Assembly (NCBI GenBank): GCA_028673005.1
Contig: CM054117.1
Span: forward strand, 52,761,370-52,825,369
Length of the DNA stretch: 64,000 bases
Direction of reading: 5' to 3'
Source: Tanypteryx hageni
Lineage: Eukaryota > Arthropoda > Insecta > Odonata > Petaluridae
The notes under the pieces: generated by a model
The model's input: the letters and a program-made list of their open reading frames with translations, nothing else
Told to the model about the DNA's origin: nothing
The model's database searches: none
Position numbers and translations under genes: made by a program
Part shown: piece after piece, positions 12,140 through 23,660 of the stretch
Layout: the number at the start of each line of letters is the position of its first letter
Position numbering within the stretch: position 1 is the first letter of the stretch

Positions 12140-12335
12140 AAATGAAAATAAAGATATATGTAGGCGAACGAAAGTGTAAATAATTAACATTTCATTTTTG
12201 GCACTGAGCGTGTTTTTTGCTCGCCAGCCTTGGGGTTCCTCGGACACTGGCGATTTTCAGCTGGCGACTAAGATATTTTCCTGACTGGTGAGCCAGCATG
12301 AAATTTTTCAAGCCCTATATATATATATATATATA
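12140..12335 (+). mobile_element. Probable 3' terminal region of the hAT copy
   Basis: After the transposase remnant comes a GC-richer block with repeated CTGGCGA/GCCAGC motifs (about 12210-12300), ending in CAAGCCC followed by (TA)n at 12317-12335. Palindromic GC-rich sub-terminal motifs fit hAT ends. No matching left terminus or 8-bp target duplication was found, so the boundary is only a guess. Confidence 0.35.
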
Positions 12336-12339
12336 TTAG

Positions 12340-13550
12340 TTCTCAGAGATACGCTGTGTGATATGCTCTTTGTAACGATCGATCTGATAGCATATCTTAA
12401 ACGTCGTCATCTTCACTATTTTACGATGACTTAGAGTTTAGTTTATTTTAGTTATCTGAGTGACAACTCCGGTAGTGAGATATAAACTTGAGTTATTTAG
12501 TGTGATGTTTGTTGATGTATAATTTAATGATTAATTAATTGAATACGTTTACAATTAAGCTTGCCAGCCGGATGGTCGTCATTTATCATATAATGTTGCG
12601 AGAAATATATCTACGTAAATGTGGAAATGTCTGCATTATGTAAATTTGGTAATAGGTAAAGGGATTTTATGAGTCCAAGCTATGCCATCTCTGCAATCAT
12701 AGCAGTTGAGCTGCCAACGATATTCCCATCGCCCTTTATCTACAAAGTACTAGTTTCCCCACCCAAAACCGTTGATACGTCTGCCAACTCCAGAAGTAAA
12801 ACTTTCACGATAAAAGAAAATGAAATAAATTCAGCATTGTAGGATACGGGTCACCAAATCTTTTTAATAAAATTTTAGATATCACTGAGAGAGACGCCTA
12901 TGACATCTACAAAAAATGAGCGGGCTGTGTAAATATTTCAACTAGTTTTAACAATTTTTAACGTGTATAACATATCGTCAACCAATGTTAAAAACGAATC
13001 ATATTACATCCATCTACTCGAAATATATCGTTCAAAGTTCGCTAATAGTTTACAATGTCATCACTGGAAGGCGGATATGAATTTGTAAATAAATGTTTAA
13101 GTATGTATATCTGTGTGTGTCCCAAGGGCTGCAATTTAGAGTCCCTGTTATACGGCGTCATTACTATTTAACAATTCCAGTTAACTCGCTGCTTAGATGA
13201 GTTTTTAAACAGTTCTTCAGGACTTCGTTGCTCTACTTAAAATTTTTAATTAATGTATTTCCGCATTTTACGTTGAAAATTTAAATTAATTTTGCGTTTA
13301 CAACATATTTTTCGATATCATGTGGATCGGAAATAATTGGAAGTGAAATTAAAAATGTATATCATACGGATCCTTGATGCCATTTTTCTTTGAGCGATTG
13401 GACGCAATAAAGGGCATTTTCTAGGGATTTCCTATTTTAAAAACTAGCCACTCAGCTTTTCTATTCAGTAGAAGGCACGATGATTTCCACGAAAATTCCA
13501 ACTCCTTTGAAGCGTAAACACCCAGATAAGGATGGGGGTTGTTTTTGCGT
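12340..13550. other. AT-rich sequence, no supported gene
   Basis: Unremarkable AT-rich DNA. I see no frame above 60 codons with recognisable content and no RNA gene. Confidence 0.55.
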
Positions 13551-13563
13551 GATACCTCGTAGG

Positions 13564-13625
13564 TATATAAGCTGTATGCTTTAATCCTCTCAGAATTCTT
13601 CGAGTTGTTAAAAAAAAACCGTTCA
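13564..13625 (+). promoter_or_regulatory. Candidate TATA plus initiator core promoter
   Basis: TATATAA starts at 13564. A TCAG initiator-like site puts its A at 13592, 28 bp downstream, which is the expected spacing for RNA polymerase II. A frame opens at 13605 and runs to 13997 through a pyrimidine tract, but its product has no recognisable domain. The match uses short motifs and could be chance. Confidence 0.22.
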
Positions 13626-13834
13626 AGGTCGAGAAAAAATTCAATCGCGAATAAAAATTCCGTATCAGAAGTAGCCTCAGCGCAGATAGATTTACGAGGA
13701 ATGCATATACTCAGGCATTGGAGTGAACTTCGCGTTAATATTTTCTTCGCTCTCATATTCAACCCAACGTCTCGATTACCGAAACCGACAAAAGCTATCT
13801 TCGCATTCTCGTGGCATGTATATTTTTACGATTC

Positions 13835-14140
13835 TTGTTTCAATCTTTCCCTCTCTCTGTCTTTGTATCTTTCTCTCTCTCTCTGTCGTGGTTTCTCTCA
13901 AACATCTAAACTTCTTCTTTATGTTCCCTGTCCCTCCTCGTTCTTTAAAAAAATATACGAGAGGGCGTCGTCGCCTTTCATCCCTTCGGTGGCTTGATGC
14001 GGGCATAAACGTACGAACGCTTTTTTTACGACCGTCCTGGAGCGACGGCCATGGGGAGAGAAAAATAGAAGGATGGCCGGAAAGATTCGCCCTAAAAAAG
14101 GTCGGAGGCGGACGTAATTTTTTTCTTTCTCTTTCCCCGT
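13835..14140. other. Pyrimidine tract / core / purine-leaning tract
   Basis: The + strand is CT-rich at 13835-13960, mixed with CpGs at 13960-14040, then purine-leaning to about 14110. This order is the reverse of that at 4.6, 8.8, 23, 31 and 38 kb. Overlapping frames on both strands result from the composition. Confidence 0.45.
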
Positions 14141-14149
14141 AATGCCACA

Positions 14150-16000
14150 CAGGATAAAGCTGAAACCGTTAATGTTTCGTGTTTAGCAATTCTTCTCTTC
14201 TGCTCGGATTCCTCGCCAAGAGGATTGCACATCGAAGCTGATTTATTTCCTCTTGTAGTTAATGTCGCGAAGTTTTTCATTGGTGCGGTTTTGGTTAAAA
14301 ACGTAGGGAAAATCGGAAAGCTACGTATCTGCAGTAGCAGTATAAACTCGGGAAAAATCGTAAGCGGGTTTCGGATGCAAAGCGACCGTCATCAAGTGAT
14401 AGTAGATTCTAGTTTAGGTTTAGTTATACGAGGCTGAGCTGGCCTATCATGCACACTGAAGGAGGGGTGTAGGTACTACCATCTTCGGTTGATGGTCTCC
14501 TTTCTGATTTTGTTTGCTTTATGCGACTTTACCATAATCATAATATCGTGATGGATGCGGATATTGAATTTTTCAGGTATCTAAACTAGTATTTTTCTTC
14601 TGATGACGTCCTTATCGCGCAAAGACTACGCAAGTAAAAGTAAGGTTTCGACCGATTAACTTATAAAAATATATAATATTCTTTGCTTTCTGATATCCGG
14701 AAGTGGACTTAGCAAAAATTAGTGCATAGGTTAATGCAACAAAATTATCTTGTTGCACCGGTTGCCTCGGATCCGAGCATATTCAGGTCGTTGGATATAT
14801 CTATTGATCTATTAAAACAAATGAACACAAATGAAAAAATTAAGTAAATATTAGGAAAGTGGTGTTATTTAATTCAGTTGGTTTACAGATCATATATTAC
14901 CGTACAAGGTATCAAATCATTTATTAGGTATAGGACAAGTAAATGTATACGTGTAAGACGTAATGCAGTTTAAGAAAATTGTTTTCAAAATTCCGGTTAA
15001 TCGATATCCAGTTAATCGGGAACTTACTGCATTACCACAAAACGCACTAAGAGAAAAGGCACCAATTAAAATTATAGATGAAAAAAATACAGAACATCAG
15101 TTAACATTGAACGGAATTGCTTAAATAGCTCATAACTGCTATTTAAAGACTATATTTGTAGTGCGTAAACTTAAATATTACATTCTTCCTTTTCGAAATT
15201 ACAAACGCACTCGTATGTGTTATGCATAGGTCATATCTATGGTTACAAAAGAAAAATCATCGCAAAGGGTTAATTAATCGCTACCAATTGATGAAATATT
15301 TCCGTCGTTAGTATGAAAAATAGACCAACTACTCAGGAAGAGACATATTGTCATTTTTATGTCTCTGTGAATTTTAAATTGAAGATCGACGGATGAAATT
15401 TCACGCAAGTCGAATAAACTCTCATATTCCGGAAAAAAATGTGACGCTCGCAGGTAATTTCTTTCCAGACTGAATGGTACCCATCATTTAGCTAGGGTTT
15501 CGGCGAAGAAATTCAATTTCAACCGAGTCATAAATTTATGCTATCGAGATGGTAATCTAATATTTTGACCGTAAAAATGCAAAATCTGGTAATTTCAGAA
15601 CATTTATTTTGATTCCTCGTTATTATTGGCAACCGTTTGGATTAAACGTACGTCGCAATAAAAAAAATCCTGCACAAGTAAAGTGACGTTCATTTCTCCA
15701 ATGAAACAATTCATTTACATTGTAATTCATTTCTTAATTCTCCGTTTTTATATTAACTCACGCTTGTTAGAATATTATGTTAATGATTTAGCTATATTAT
15801 ATTAAAATTAATTCCTTCAGCTATAAAATGGTCGAGATTTCAGATGCCGATGTTTACTGCCATGCAGCCTACCTTGGTGGAAATTCGGTGATCATATATT
15901 TATTTTTAGAACGAGCTTCATAGTTCTATATGAAATAGGAACTTTGAGCAAAAACCTCCAATTCTTTTAGAAGTAAAATATAAATTATAGTCCTTTAAGT
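14150..16000. other. AT-rich sequence, no supported gene
   Basis: A 70-codon frame (14225-14437) has no recognisable homology. The rest lacks long frames, RNA genes or clear repeats. Confidence 0.55.
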
Positions 16001-16567
16001 CAGGGTTTCCCAAATTATGACCAGCGGTCCATATTCGGCCTGCGCAGTTATTTCATCTAAATGATATATTTTGATTACCTGGAAGCAGTATACTTTTAAT
16101 TTAGGCAGATGGCATGTTACACAATCAAAAAAAGTCTTAACACTAGCTCTTGGAAAATTTCTAAAGGTCGATTCAACAATTTCAAAGATCCTATGAAATT
16201 TTTTTGTAAGTAGAATTCGTAAAAAACGAAATAGGGATTATACAAATTTTGATATTTTAATTTGTTTGGCAGTTAAAAATTCTTAAAGTTTAAACAAATT
16301 GATAACTGTTTAGACATTACGGGATGAGCTAGGAAGCTGAAATTTTCAAGTTATGTACAGAGTAGTGCATGTGCGGAAGTAAACATTTGAATCTCTCCAT
16401 AAACATATTGCGGTGGCCGTTAAAAATGTTTAAAATTTAAACAATTGAAAAAATATTATTTCACTTCTAGAAGTACTACAACTTTAAAATTTGGCAGAAA
16501 TGTGTAGCATTAGTACCCCATAATGGAGAAAGTATAAAATTTATAAAATTGCAAAGTTTTGGGATTG
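16001..16567. mobile_element. Non-autonomous hAT-like element
   Basis: The left end reads CAGGGTTTCCCAAATTATGA, then a GCGGTCC/CGGCCTGCGC block, typical of hAT termini. The right end reversed reads CAATCCCAAAACTTTGCA, a partial inverted match. Flanking 8-mers CTTTAAGT and TTTTAATC agree at 5 of 8 positions, weak support for a target duplication. Inside, a unit starting GCMGTTAAAAAT occurs near 16270 and again near 16418, about 148 bp apart. There is no coding capacity. Confidence 0.5.
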
Positions 16568-16722
16568 TTTTAATCTATTATTTATACATTAGGGAAAAAC
16601 GAGAATCGCTCCGGAGGTGAAATATTTAGAATTAAAAAAATATTTGTAATGATGAAATATGAAAAATGAATGTTTTTTATGTTGAGATGATATGCTTGCA
16701 GAATGCAAGCACTAACTACTAG

Positions 16723-16734
16723 TGTATATATATA

Positions 16735-16779
<45 letters not shown>
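16723..16779. repeat. (TA)n microsatellite
   Basis: About 55 bp of alternating TA with one short interruption. A second short (TA)n run lies at about 16964-16982, so the repeat between them is bracketed by TA tracts. Confidence 0.95.
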
Positions 16780-16780
<1 letters not shown>

Positions 16781-16784
16781 AGGA

Positions 16785-16962
16785 AAAGGAAAGGTAGTGA
16801 TGAGGGTGGCAGCAAGGTGTTGAAGGAAGCCCAGCGGACAATTACCAAGTTGAGGATCAAGTTGGCAGGCTGCTGGGGGCGTCGAAGAGATACGTACAGA
16901 ACCCGCACACAAAAACACGAAGGCTTTTCGGGCATAGGCCCTTCATCAGCGATGGAAAGAGA
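16785..16962 (-). mobile_element. Retroelement-like fragment ending near a hammerhead-like motif
   Basis: This GC-richer 175-bp block sits between two (TA)n tracts. On the minus strand it opens with CGCTGATGA, a GGGC/GCCC stem and GAAAA, then 130 bp of non-coding GC-richer sequence. Penelope-like elements carry hammerhead motifs in their terminal repeats, and a similar CTGATGAAGGGC phrase is familiar from dispersed invertebrate repeats. Assignment to that class is inference, with no GIY-YIG or reverse transcriptase fragment nearby. Confidence 0.4.
16926..16949 (-). ncRNA. Hammerhead-ribozyme-like core (partial)
   Basis: Reading the minus strand: CTGATGA (16949-16943), one extra A, a 4-bp stem GGGC-CTAT-GCCC, then GAAA (16929-16926). 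This is the conserved order of the hammerhead core up to stem II. I could not identify a convincing stem III with its UH cleavage site or a closing stem I, so it is at best a degenerate remnant. Confidence 0.25.
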
Positions 16963-16999
16963 ATATATATATATATATATAATACTATAGATACTATAG

Positions 17000-17470
17000 A
17001 TATTTACTAGTGTTACATAAAGGGCTAACAAAGGTTCGAGGTAAATCGCTTACGTTTATTCTTGGAAAAAATATAATTCCTACGATAAAGTTTAAATATG
17101 CGCATTTTTACAAAAGAAGGAAATACCAAATATTGAAATCATCGCGGCAAATAGAATTTATTTCCATCGGGCTGAATATGGCCGACGTGTACCTACTAGC
17201 CGAAACTTTGCGAAATACAAAACGAAGGCCGCAATCGCTCCGAGATTAATAACCCAACAAGGAAAAAATTCGTTCCTAGTACGACGAAACTCAGACTCGG
17301 AACTAGGACACGCTAAACTCAAAATTCAGGGCGAAACTTATAGTTTAAAAAGTCTCACCGCGAAATGTTTTACGCCGGCGTTATGCCGCATGCAAAATAT
17401 ATCGATCTGGAACAAAGGGAAAACAAATAGAGCACTTTCTATCCCTTCAATCCGTTATTTGATTCCTCTA
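17000..17470. other. No supported feature
   Basis: AT-rich, with CpGs increasing to the right. A 79-codon + frame (17010-17249) has no recognisable domain. Confidence 0.5.
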
Positions 17471-17960
17471 GTTCGCGCGGGGGTGTCTTTTTCCCCTCTC
17501 CTAAATACCCACGCCGAGAATATGATATTACTCGACGATGGGCGCGGCGCCGGTGGATGCTTTTCCCAGGGAGGGTTTTGGACGCATTTATTTATTTTTA
17601 TCATATTTATATGTATTAAGCGCGGCTCGTACCTCTTTCCCTCTTCCCTTTTATCCGTCCCTGCCTCCCCTCACAAATCCACCGTCACATCCTCTCCACT
17701 CTTCTGAAAGGGGATTGTTTGTTCCCCAGAGCAGCGTGGGCGCGATTGAGAAGAGGGTTGTGCTCCAACGTACGTGCGTTTGTGTGTGCGTGCGCGCGCG
17801 CGGGTGTGTGTGTGTGGGAAGGAATCGTTCGCAGTTGGGTGGGGTATAAATCAAAAAGTGGGCGGACGGGGGAGTGGGAAGCGAAAAGGAATGAGGAGGG
17901 GAGAGAGAGGTCGGGAGGAAAAGAGTGGGAGCGCCCGAAGGGATGAGGGTTATTATTTTT
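17470..17960. other. Pyrimidine tract / CpG core / purine tract
   Basis: The + strand is pyrimidine-rich at about 17620-17705, mixed and CpG-bearing at 17710-17850, then purine-rich at 17850-17945. Frames on both strands are compositional. The core contains the alternating purine-pyrimidine run listed separately. Confidence 0.5.
17781..17816. repeat. Alternating (TG)n/(CG)n run, Z-DNA-prone
   Basis: TGTGTGTGCGTG runs into CGCGCGCGCG, then (GT)n. About 22 bp at 17781-17802 alternate purine and pyrimidine without a break, and another alternating GT stretch follows after a GG step. Confidence 0.9.
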
Positions 17961-17999
17961 TTTTCGGCAAAGGCGTTTTAGTGAGCGAGGGAACTTATC

Positions 18000-20360
18000 G
18001 AAATGGGGGAGTGAGTAATGGATGTGAAACAGTGAATTAAAGTAAAATAGGAAAAGAGGATTTATTGCGCCTCCACATGGCGTTTTTGTATGTATGTATG
18101 TATCTACACACAAAAATACATATTCGTATATATATATATATTTAATTTGTTACGATTATATTTTCGTCTTTGATAACTCGGTATAATATTATTTCTACAC
18201 ATAACTCTCTGTCTTTCTCTATCTATCCCTCCCCAGGTTGATGGATCGCCGGTATTGGGGTAAATAAAAGACACAGGAAAGGCACGAAGTGGATTGGAAT
18301 CTTTCTTCTTTTATATCATTTTCCGCGGAGACAAAGACGGGAGAAGGAATATGGGCTTTGTTGTTATTGTTGTCATATCGCTTTTGGGTTTGTTGGTTTA
18401 ATTCTTATCGTCGGATTTTGCAAGAGGGTCCTTTTAGTGCTCCCGAAACCGGATTTTTCTTAGTACACAAAAGGTTTTGGATTTTGTTTCGTGCGCGAGC
18501 GATTGTATTACGACGTAAATACCTGGAAATTATAAAAATAGCAGGGCGAATAACTCCAGGGGTGTATTTAATAAGACAAGAATTGCAAAACACGACCGGA
18601 AACTGGAAATCTACGGCTGTTCTGCGAAATCCGATATCATTTCCATGTATCATTTTGACTTGCTTTATTTTTTCTTGTCGATAACTTAAAATTGCCACGT
18701 TGGAAATAAAACAGTAAAATATAGCTTGTTAGGAATTCAAAGGGAAACCTACTACACGTATATACCTTTCCACCGACGAGATGATTCTTACGGTACGGAC
18801 TTGCATGAATGCATAGATGAATGAACAGATTCTTTCCTGTACGGTATGACTCCGAGCCCAATTAGTATTCCATTGAAAGACGACTTACACAGAGAGCGGA
18901 TTCTATTCGATTAAATTGTACAACTAGCAAAAAAATCGTTTTGTTTCCTCCGGCACGGTCGTATACCGTTCGCTTTCATGCGGAGGCGCGATTAGATTAC
19001 CGTTTGCGAGCAGTACACCATTCATTAATTCAATTGAAACGGTGAGCGCATCTCATTTAGCGCCGTTGTTTGACGTTCAATCTTGTCACTTCAACTGTGG
19101 TGTTCCCGGAGCATGCCTTAGCAAGTGAGCTTTTATGAACACGTTGTTTTGTAGGTATTGTACGATAAAAAAAGAAATGTTGTGTACAGATTTCAATTGG
19201 AATTGCGTTTAAGCATATTTAATCAGTCAACGTCGTAATATTAAGGTAGATTTTTTTAAATTAACGATATCAATTAACCGATTAATATTATCGAGAAAAT
19301 ACCGTATAACGTATATATTCTACTCCTGCTCTGTAAAATTCTCCATATTTTATTCTATATCCGCGTTATTCGAACCCTTCTATAAAAAGACATTTAAAAT
19401 TATATTAAAAATAATTTCTCTCTTTTCGAAAGAAATATATCTTTTACACTGAAAATCCATTTTCAACATCTTTGAATGCATCCCAATCCGACCAAAATTC
19501 AATTAATAAATTCAGCAATTAATCTGTTACAGGAAATTACTCTCCCCACGCTTTCATAGAAAATAGTTTCGATAGGTTTTTTAATAATAGGAACCGCTAC
19601 TTTGAAATATCGATGAGGCTGACGGTTAAACTTCACGGTCGCCATCCGATCTCAATTTTCTTCTCAGCGAAAACGTTAGAGGTATTGAAGGATGTAATAT
19701 TCTCTCGGGAAGTTTGGTTTGGATCTCGATAAAGCCCCGACTGTTACGGCCTCCCCACTTCGTTATTTACGATTGCGTTATGATGAGGCCGAGTTTATCG
19801 CGAGGTATCTTAATGGTCCTTTTACGCTCTTTTTTTTCCGAAAAGGTTCACAACGACGTCCAAAAGTGAATTTTGCCAGAGGAGGAAGGCAGCGAAAAGA
19901 AAGCATAATCGACGCTTCGTCGCGTTTACATTTTTTAATTAAATCGTAGTTTCTATCGCTGGAATTGGACGGAAAATGATGCATGGTCCGAGGAAATATC
20001 TCGCGTCCGCAATCATCTGATCGAAAACGAAAATTAATGCATAAATTGAAATGCCTACGTTAGGTGATTCGTGAGTTGTAAATTGTAAAAATTCTTTTCC
20101 ATATTGAGGTTATTTAATGAATTGATCCTTGATAAAATCGAAAGAGGTTACCTTGTGATATTTTTTCGAATTCTGTGTTTTTAAAAGCTAGTGTGTTATA
20201 TGTTCATATAAGCAAGCACAAGGGTAGAGCTATAATTTGGTTTTAATGTAATATAATTTTAATGGTTTTCCGTAAGGCTAGGCCCTCTTCCGTCCTTGAA
20301 AATCACGCCCAAATTGAGGGATATTAAGCCAGAGAGACGGATAAGCGAGCGTTGGTTTAA
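18000..20360. other. No supported gene; short microsatellites
   Basis: (GTAT)n at about 18090-18102 and (TA)n at about 18129-18141 are present. A 131-codon + frame (18289-18684) and a 76-codon + frame (19719-19949) show no recognisable domain. The rest is AT-rich without RNA genes. Confidence 0.5.
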
Positions 20361-20362
20361 AG

Positions 20363-20690
20363 CAGAGGTCCCCAACCCGCGGGCCAAATGCGGCCCCCGA
20401 GAACACTCTATGCGGCCCACGAAGCTATGATGAAAAGGTGATCGGTAAAATTTGATATAGACAATTTCATATTTTTTCAGTATAATTATCGTCTGAAAAC
20501 CTTTTCCGGTGGAGCTTTAACACTAGTCATTTATTTAGACTTGATTTTCGCTTATTCGAGACCGCAGAATCCCTTGGTAACTTCTAATGTAAACATTCAT
20601 CCGGCTCGCCGAAGCTCTCGTGACTTTCAATGCGGCCCTCCGAAGCATTCACAACTACGAATGCAGCCGCCATGTAAAAAGGTTTGGCTC
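20363..20690. mobile_element. Small hAT-like element with degraded ends
   Basis: The left end reads CAGAGGTCCCCAACC, followed by GCGGGCC and GCGGCCC motifs. The right end reversed reads CGGTGGAGCCAAACC, agreeing at about 10 of 15 positions. Flanking 8-mers GTTTAAAG and ATTTAGAG agree at 6 of 8. Repeated TGCGGCC motifs occur at both ends. There is no coding content, so it is a non-autonomous remnant of about 330 bp. Confidence 0.6.
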
Positions 20691-20740
20691 CACCGATTTA
20701 GAGAGTAATGAGTAATAGCCCTAATCCTCAGTTCAACAGG

Positions 20741-20905
20741 GAATCATTGATCCCGTCTTATAGCTGAAATTTTTTATGAACAAGCACTTAGAAAATGCTT
20801 GTCTTAGGTATCCTCAATAGCCACAACAAGGTTATAGTTATGGCTATTGGAGGTACCTGAGACAAGTATTTTTAAGTGCATGTTCTTGAACTAATCATCT
20901 GGGTT
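20741..20905 (+). mobile_element. Fold-back element, family copy 1
   Basis: Two arms of about 50 bp face each other: a left arm with GAACAAGCACTTA and TCAATAGCCACAACAAGG, and a right arm with GGCTATTGGAGG and AAGTGCATGTTCTTGAA. The same arms and the TTATAGCTGAA flank recur on the opposite strand at 36568-36728. No ORF is present. Confidence 0.75.
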
Positions 20906-21690
20906 TACTGTACAATTTCTAAGCTGTTGTATTTCGAAAGTTATGATTCAAAGCGTTTTATGGCCATCTGGGAAATAATAATAAACGCAAACTCAATAAT
21001 ACATGAAATTTACAATAAAAAAATTTAAGGTTTATAATTGTAAATTTCAATATGTCGCTGGAGTCTCCTTTCTCTCATATATCAATAAGCTCGTAGTTAC
21101 ATCTTTTTTTTAGGATTTCATGTAGATTTCGCGTGGGTAAAATCCGACATTAACCTTAAAAAATAATGACAACATAGTAACCTCGGGCAGTACTAGTACG
21201 AATGTATGCAAAGCAGTAAGAATTTTCAGATGTTTCAAGAACTCACACGAGGAAAATATTTTACCATCACGCGTGTGTATGATATTGCTCAATAATGCAT
21301 AAGTTTCCATTTTTATATCACATTCCCGTGAAAGCATCAGCACTCTAAAATATTATGAGTGTAATATTCATAAAAGTTCGCGGGGTGTCACTATTTCTTC
21401 TCGGGGGATGGTGTAAAGCTTAACTTTTCACACGCGAAAACAGGCCAAAGATAAAAAATTTTGTAATAGGTACAATTTCTATTTCTAAAGTTCTTTGGAA
21501 CAAGTATTTTAGTTTTGAAATTAGTTCACCAATAATTATTTACAGGATGATTACAAGTTCAAATTTATAGGCATCTTGGAAATCATACATTGTAAAATAT
21601 TTGGTCGGAAATCAATTTATAGACATACAAAGTTAGACCTTTTTCAGTAGCCATCGCTTTGATCCCTTTGCATTGTCCTTAAGCCGATCG
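20906..21690. other. No supported feature
   Basis: AT-rich. A 77-codon minus frame (21110-21343) has no recognisable content. Confidence 0.5.
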
Positions 21691-21696
21691 ACTTAT

Positions 21697-21697
21697 A

Positions 21698-21744
<47 letters not shown>

Positions 21745-21800
21745 ATGTATGTATGTATGTATGTATGCGTATACATATACATGTGTGTGTGGGGGGTGTG
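21697..21800. repeat. Compound (TA)n/(GTAT)n/(GT)n microsatellite
   Basis: About 35 bp of (TA)n passes into six (GTAT) units and then GT-rich sequence. The 73-codon frame over it (poly Tyr/Ile/Val/Cys) is an artefact. Confidence 0.95.
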
Positions 21801-22905
21801 TTTGTGTATATGTATGTACTACTATGTGTCTATTTATGTGCCTTTACGCACACACAAATGCAAAGAACTCCTTGGATCCCTAAAGATCACGTAATCACGT
21901 GACTTGCCTCACGCGGTACTTTCAGATCTCCTGCTAGACAAACAAACACTTCACTTTCTTGCACCTGCACCCCATTTCCGATTCCGTTTTTTACGTTACG
22001 TCATCCTTTTGTTATTTTTTATTGCGGTTGCATCCGCGACCTTACACCCCGTCGCATACGAGTATACCTGAGGTTAGAGCCCAGACCGCATTCCCCCATC
22101 TCTATCCTTCCCTACCAATTTCTTTTCTATCTCTATTTTCCGTAAAATACACGCAAACACCGTTGCAGGTGGGAAAGAAATATTTTTCCCCGTTCGGTCA
22201 CACCGTTCGGAAAATTTCGAAACCTCGATCCAATTTCCTCCCGATGCATTATCGTAAATAAAAAGGATCTCTCGCTGTATCTCCTCTCTCTCTAGTTCTC
22301 TCTCTTCCTGGAGCCCTTGATCGTGTTCCATATAAAATAAAAAGGACGCGGAAGGATCTCGGATGCGCGAATCGGGAACGTATTTAGAGTTGCATTCGAT
22401 GTACTTACGTTTTTTCCTCATAAATACGGACGAGAAATGATTAAAACTATTTTTTCTTTTTGATTTCCAGAGTAACCGTCACATGAAAAAAAATGCGAAA
22501 TTTGTGCCCGTGGCATCTATAAAGATGTTTATTCATGTGTATTGAAAATCTCCCTCGAATATACAATGGCACGTTTAATTAAAAATGCTTAATGAATAAT
22601 AATGAATAATTTTTTGCAACTTATATCCATATGAAAAGAGTTAAATTGCCAGTTATGTCTCTCGAAATTTGTCATTCGGTTGTTACAATATATACAATTC
22701 ATCATTAATAAACAATGTTTTTTCGAGAAAATATTCCTCATAAATAAACCTATTCAAACTTAGCAGGTTCATATCAGCAAACGCATTAAGACGTTTCCCT
22801 GTAAGGGATATTTCTTCAGCGTGGACGCCGGCCGGATGTGCACGTGGGCGAGCGCTATTACGTACAAGGGATGGAGTGACGTTATGGATGACCGATGAGT
22901 CTCCC
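21800..22905. other. No supported feature
   Basis: 22070-22150 and 22280-22320 lean to pyrimidines. Frames of 73-115 codons there have no domain. The remainder is AT-rich. Confidence 0.5.
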
Positions 22906-23660
22906 CTTCATGAAAGAAGGGAGGAAAAAAGGAGATCCACTTACATGAGTATAGGGAAGCGTAGGAGTACGCCAGGGAATGGGCTTAGGACCCCTACTCT
23001 TTTTCTCCTTCCATTCTCCGAGGCGGATAGGTAGGATAGGGTGGGGCAGGCGGCGGTCGTCGGTCAGCTCGACCGCTGCGAAGGAAATGGTCCGGATGAT
23101 GACGGGTTGGCTACTGTGGGAGGAAGCGAAGGAAGAGGAGGAGAAGGGAGGGAGGGAGGAGGTTTTGCAGAGTTGATTGTATTCGCCTGCGGGTGGGCGA
23201 ACGTACGAAGTTTTACCGATTTTGGTCGGCGGAGTGGATGTCGGGTTCCCGTAGGAAACCTTCGGGAGGTGGCGAAGGGCAGTAAAGGGCGGAGGTTGGG
23301 GAGGACGAAATTGTTATCTGCCCGTGATTGATGCGTTGCATCATCCTCTAGGACCCCACGGCGACTGTACCTCCTTCTCTCTCGCTCTCTATCTCTCTTT
23401 TCCACATTTTTGAACGTTTTTATGTCCCAATACCACTCTCTCCCTCTTTCACACACGGAACAACCTTCTCAGCCTCAACAACCTTATTTACCCAGCCTTG
23501 CCATAAAAATTGCCATTTTGACGCGCCCGCGAAAAGAAAAGAGAATCGTTTTTATTGAAGTTTTTACTCTTGCCTTAACGTCCTTCTTGAGCACCTGCAG
23601 TTTAACGGTCTTCCTCTATCCCTCTTTCTACCTCTTTCTTTCCCTCTATCCTGCCGTTCC
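22905..23660. other. Purine tract / GC-rich core / pyrimidine tract
   Basis: The + strand is purine-rich at about 22908-22950 and 23090-23165. A CpG-rich core spans 23165-23360 and ends with GTACCTCC. A pyrimidine tract continues at 23360-23450 and 23600-23650. Frames run through on both strands without recognisable domains. GC content over the core is clearly above the window average. Confidence 0.55.
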
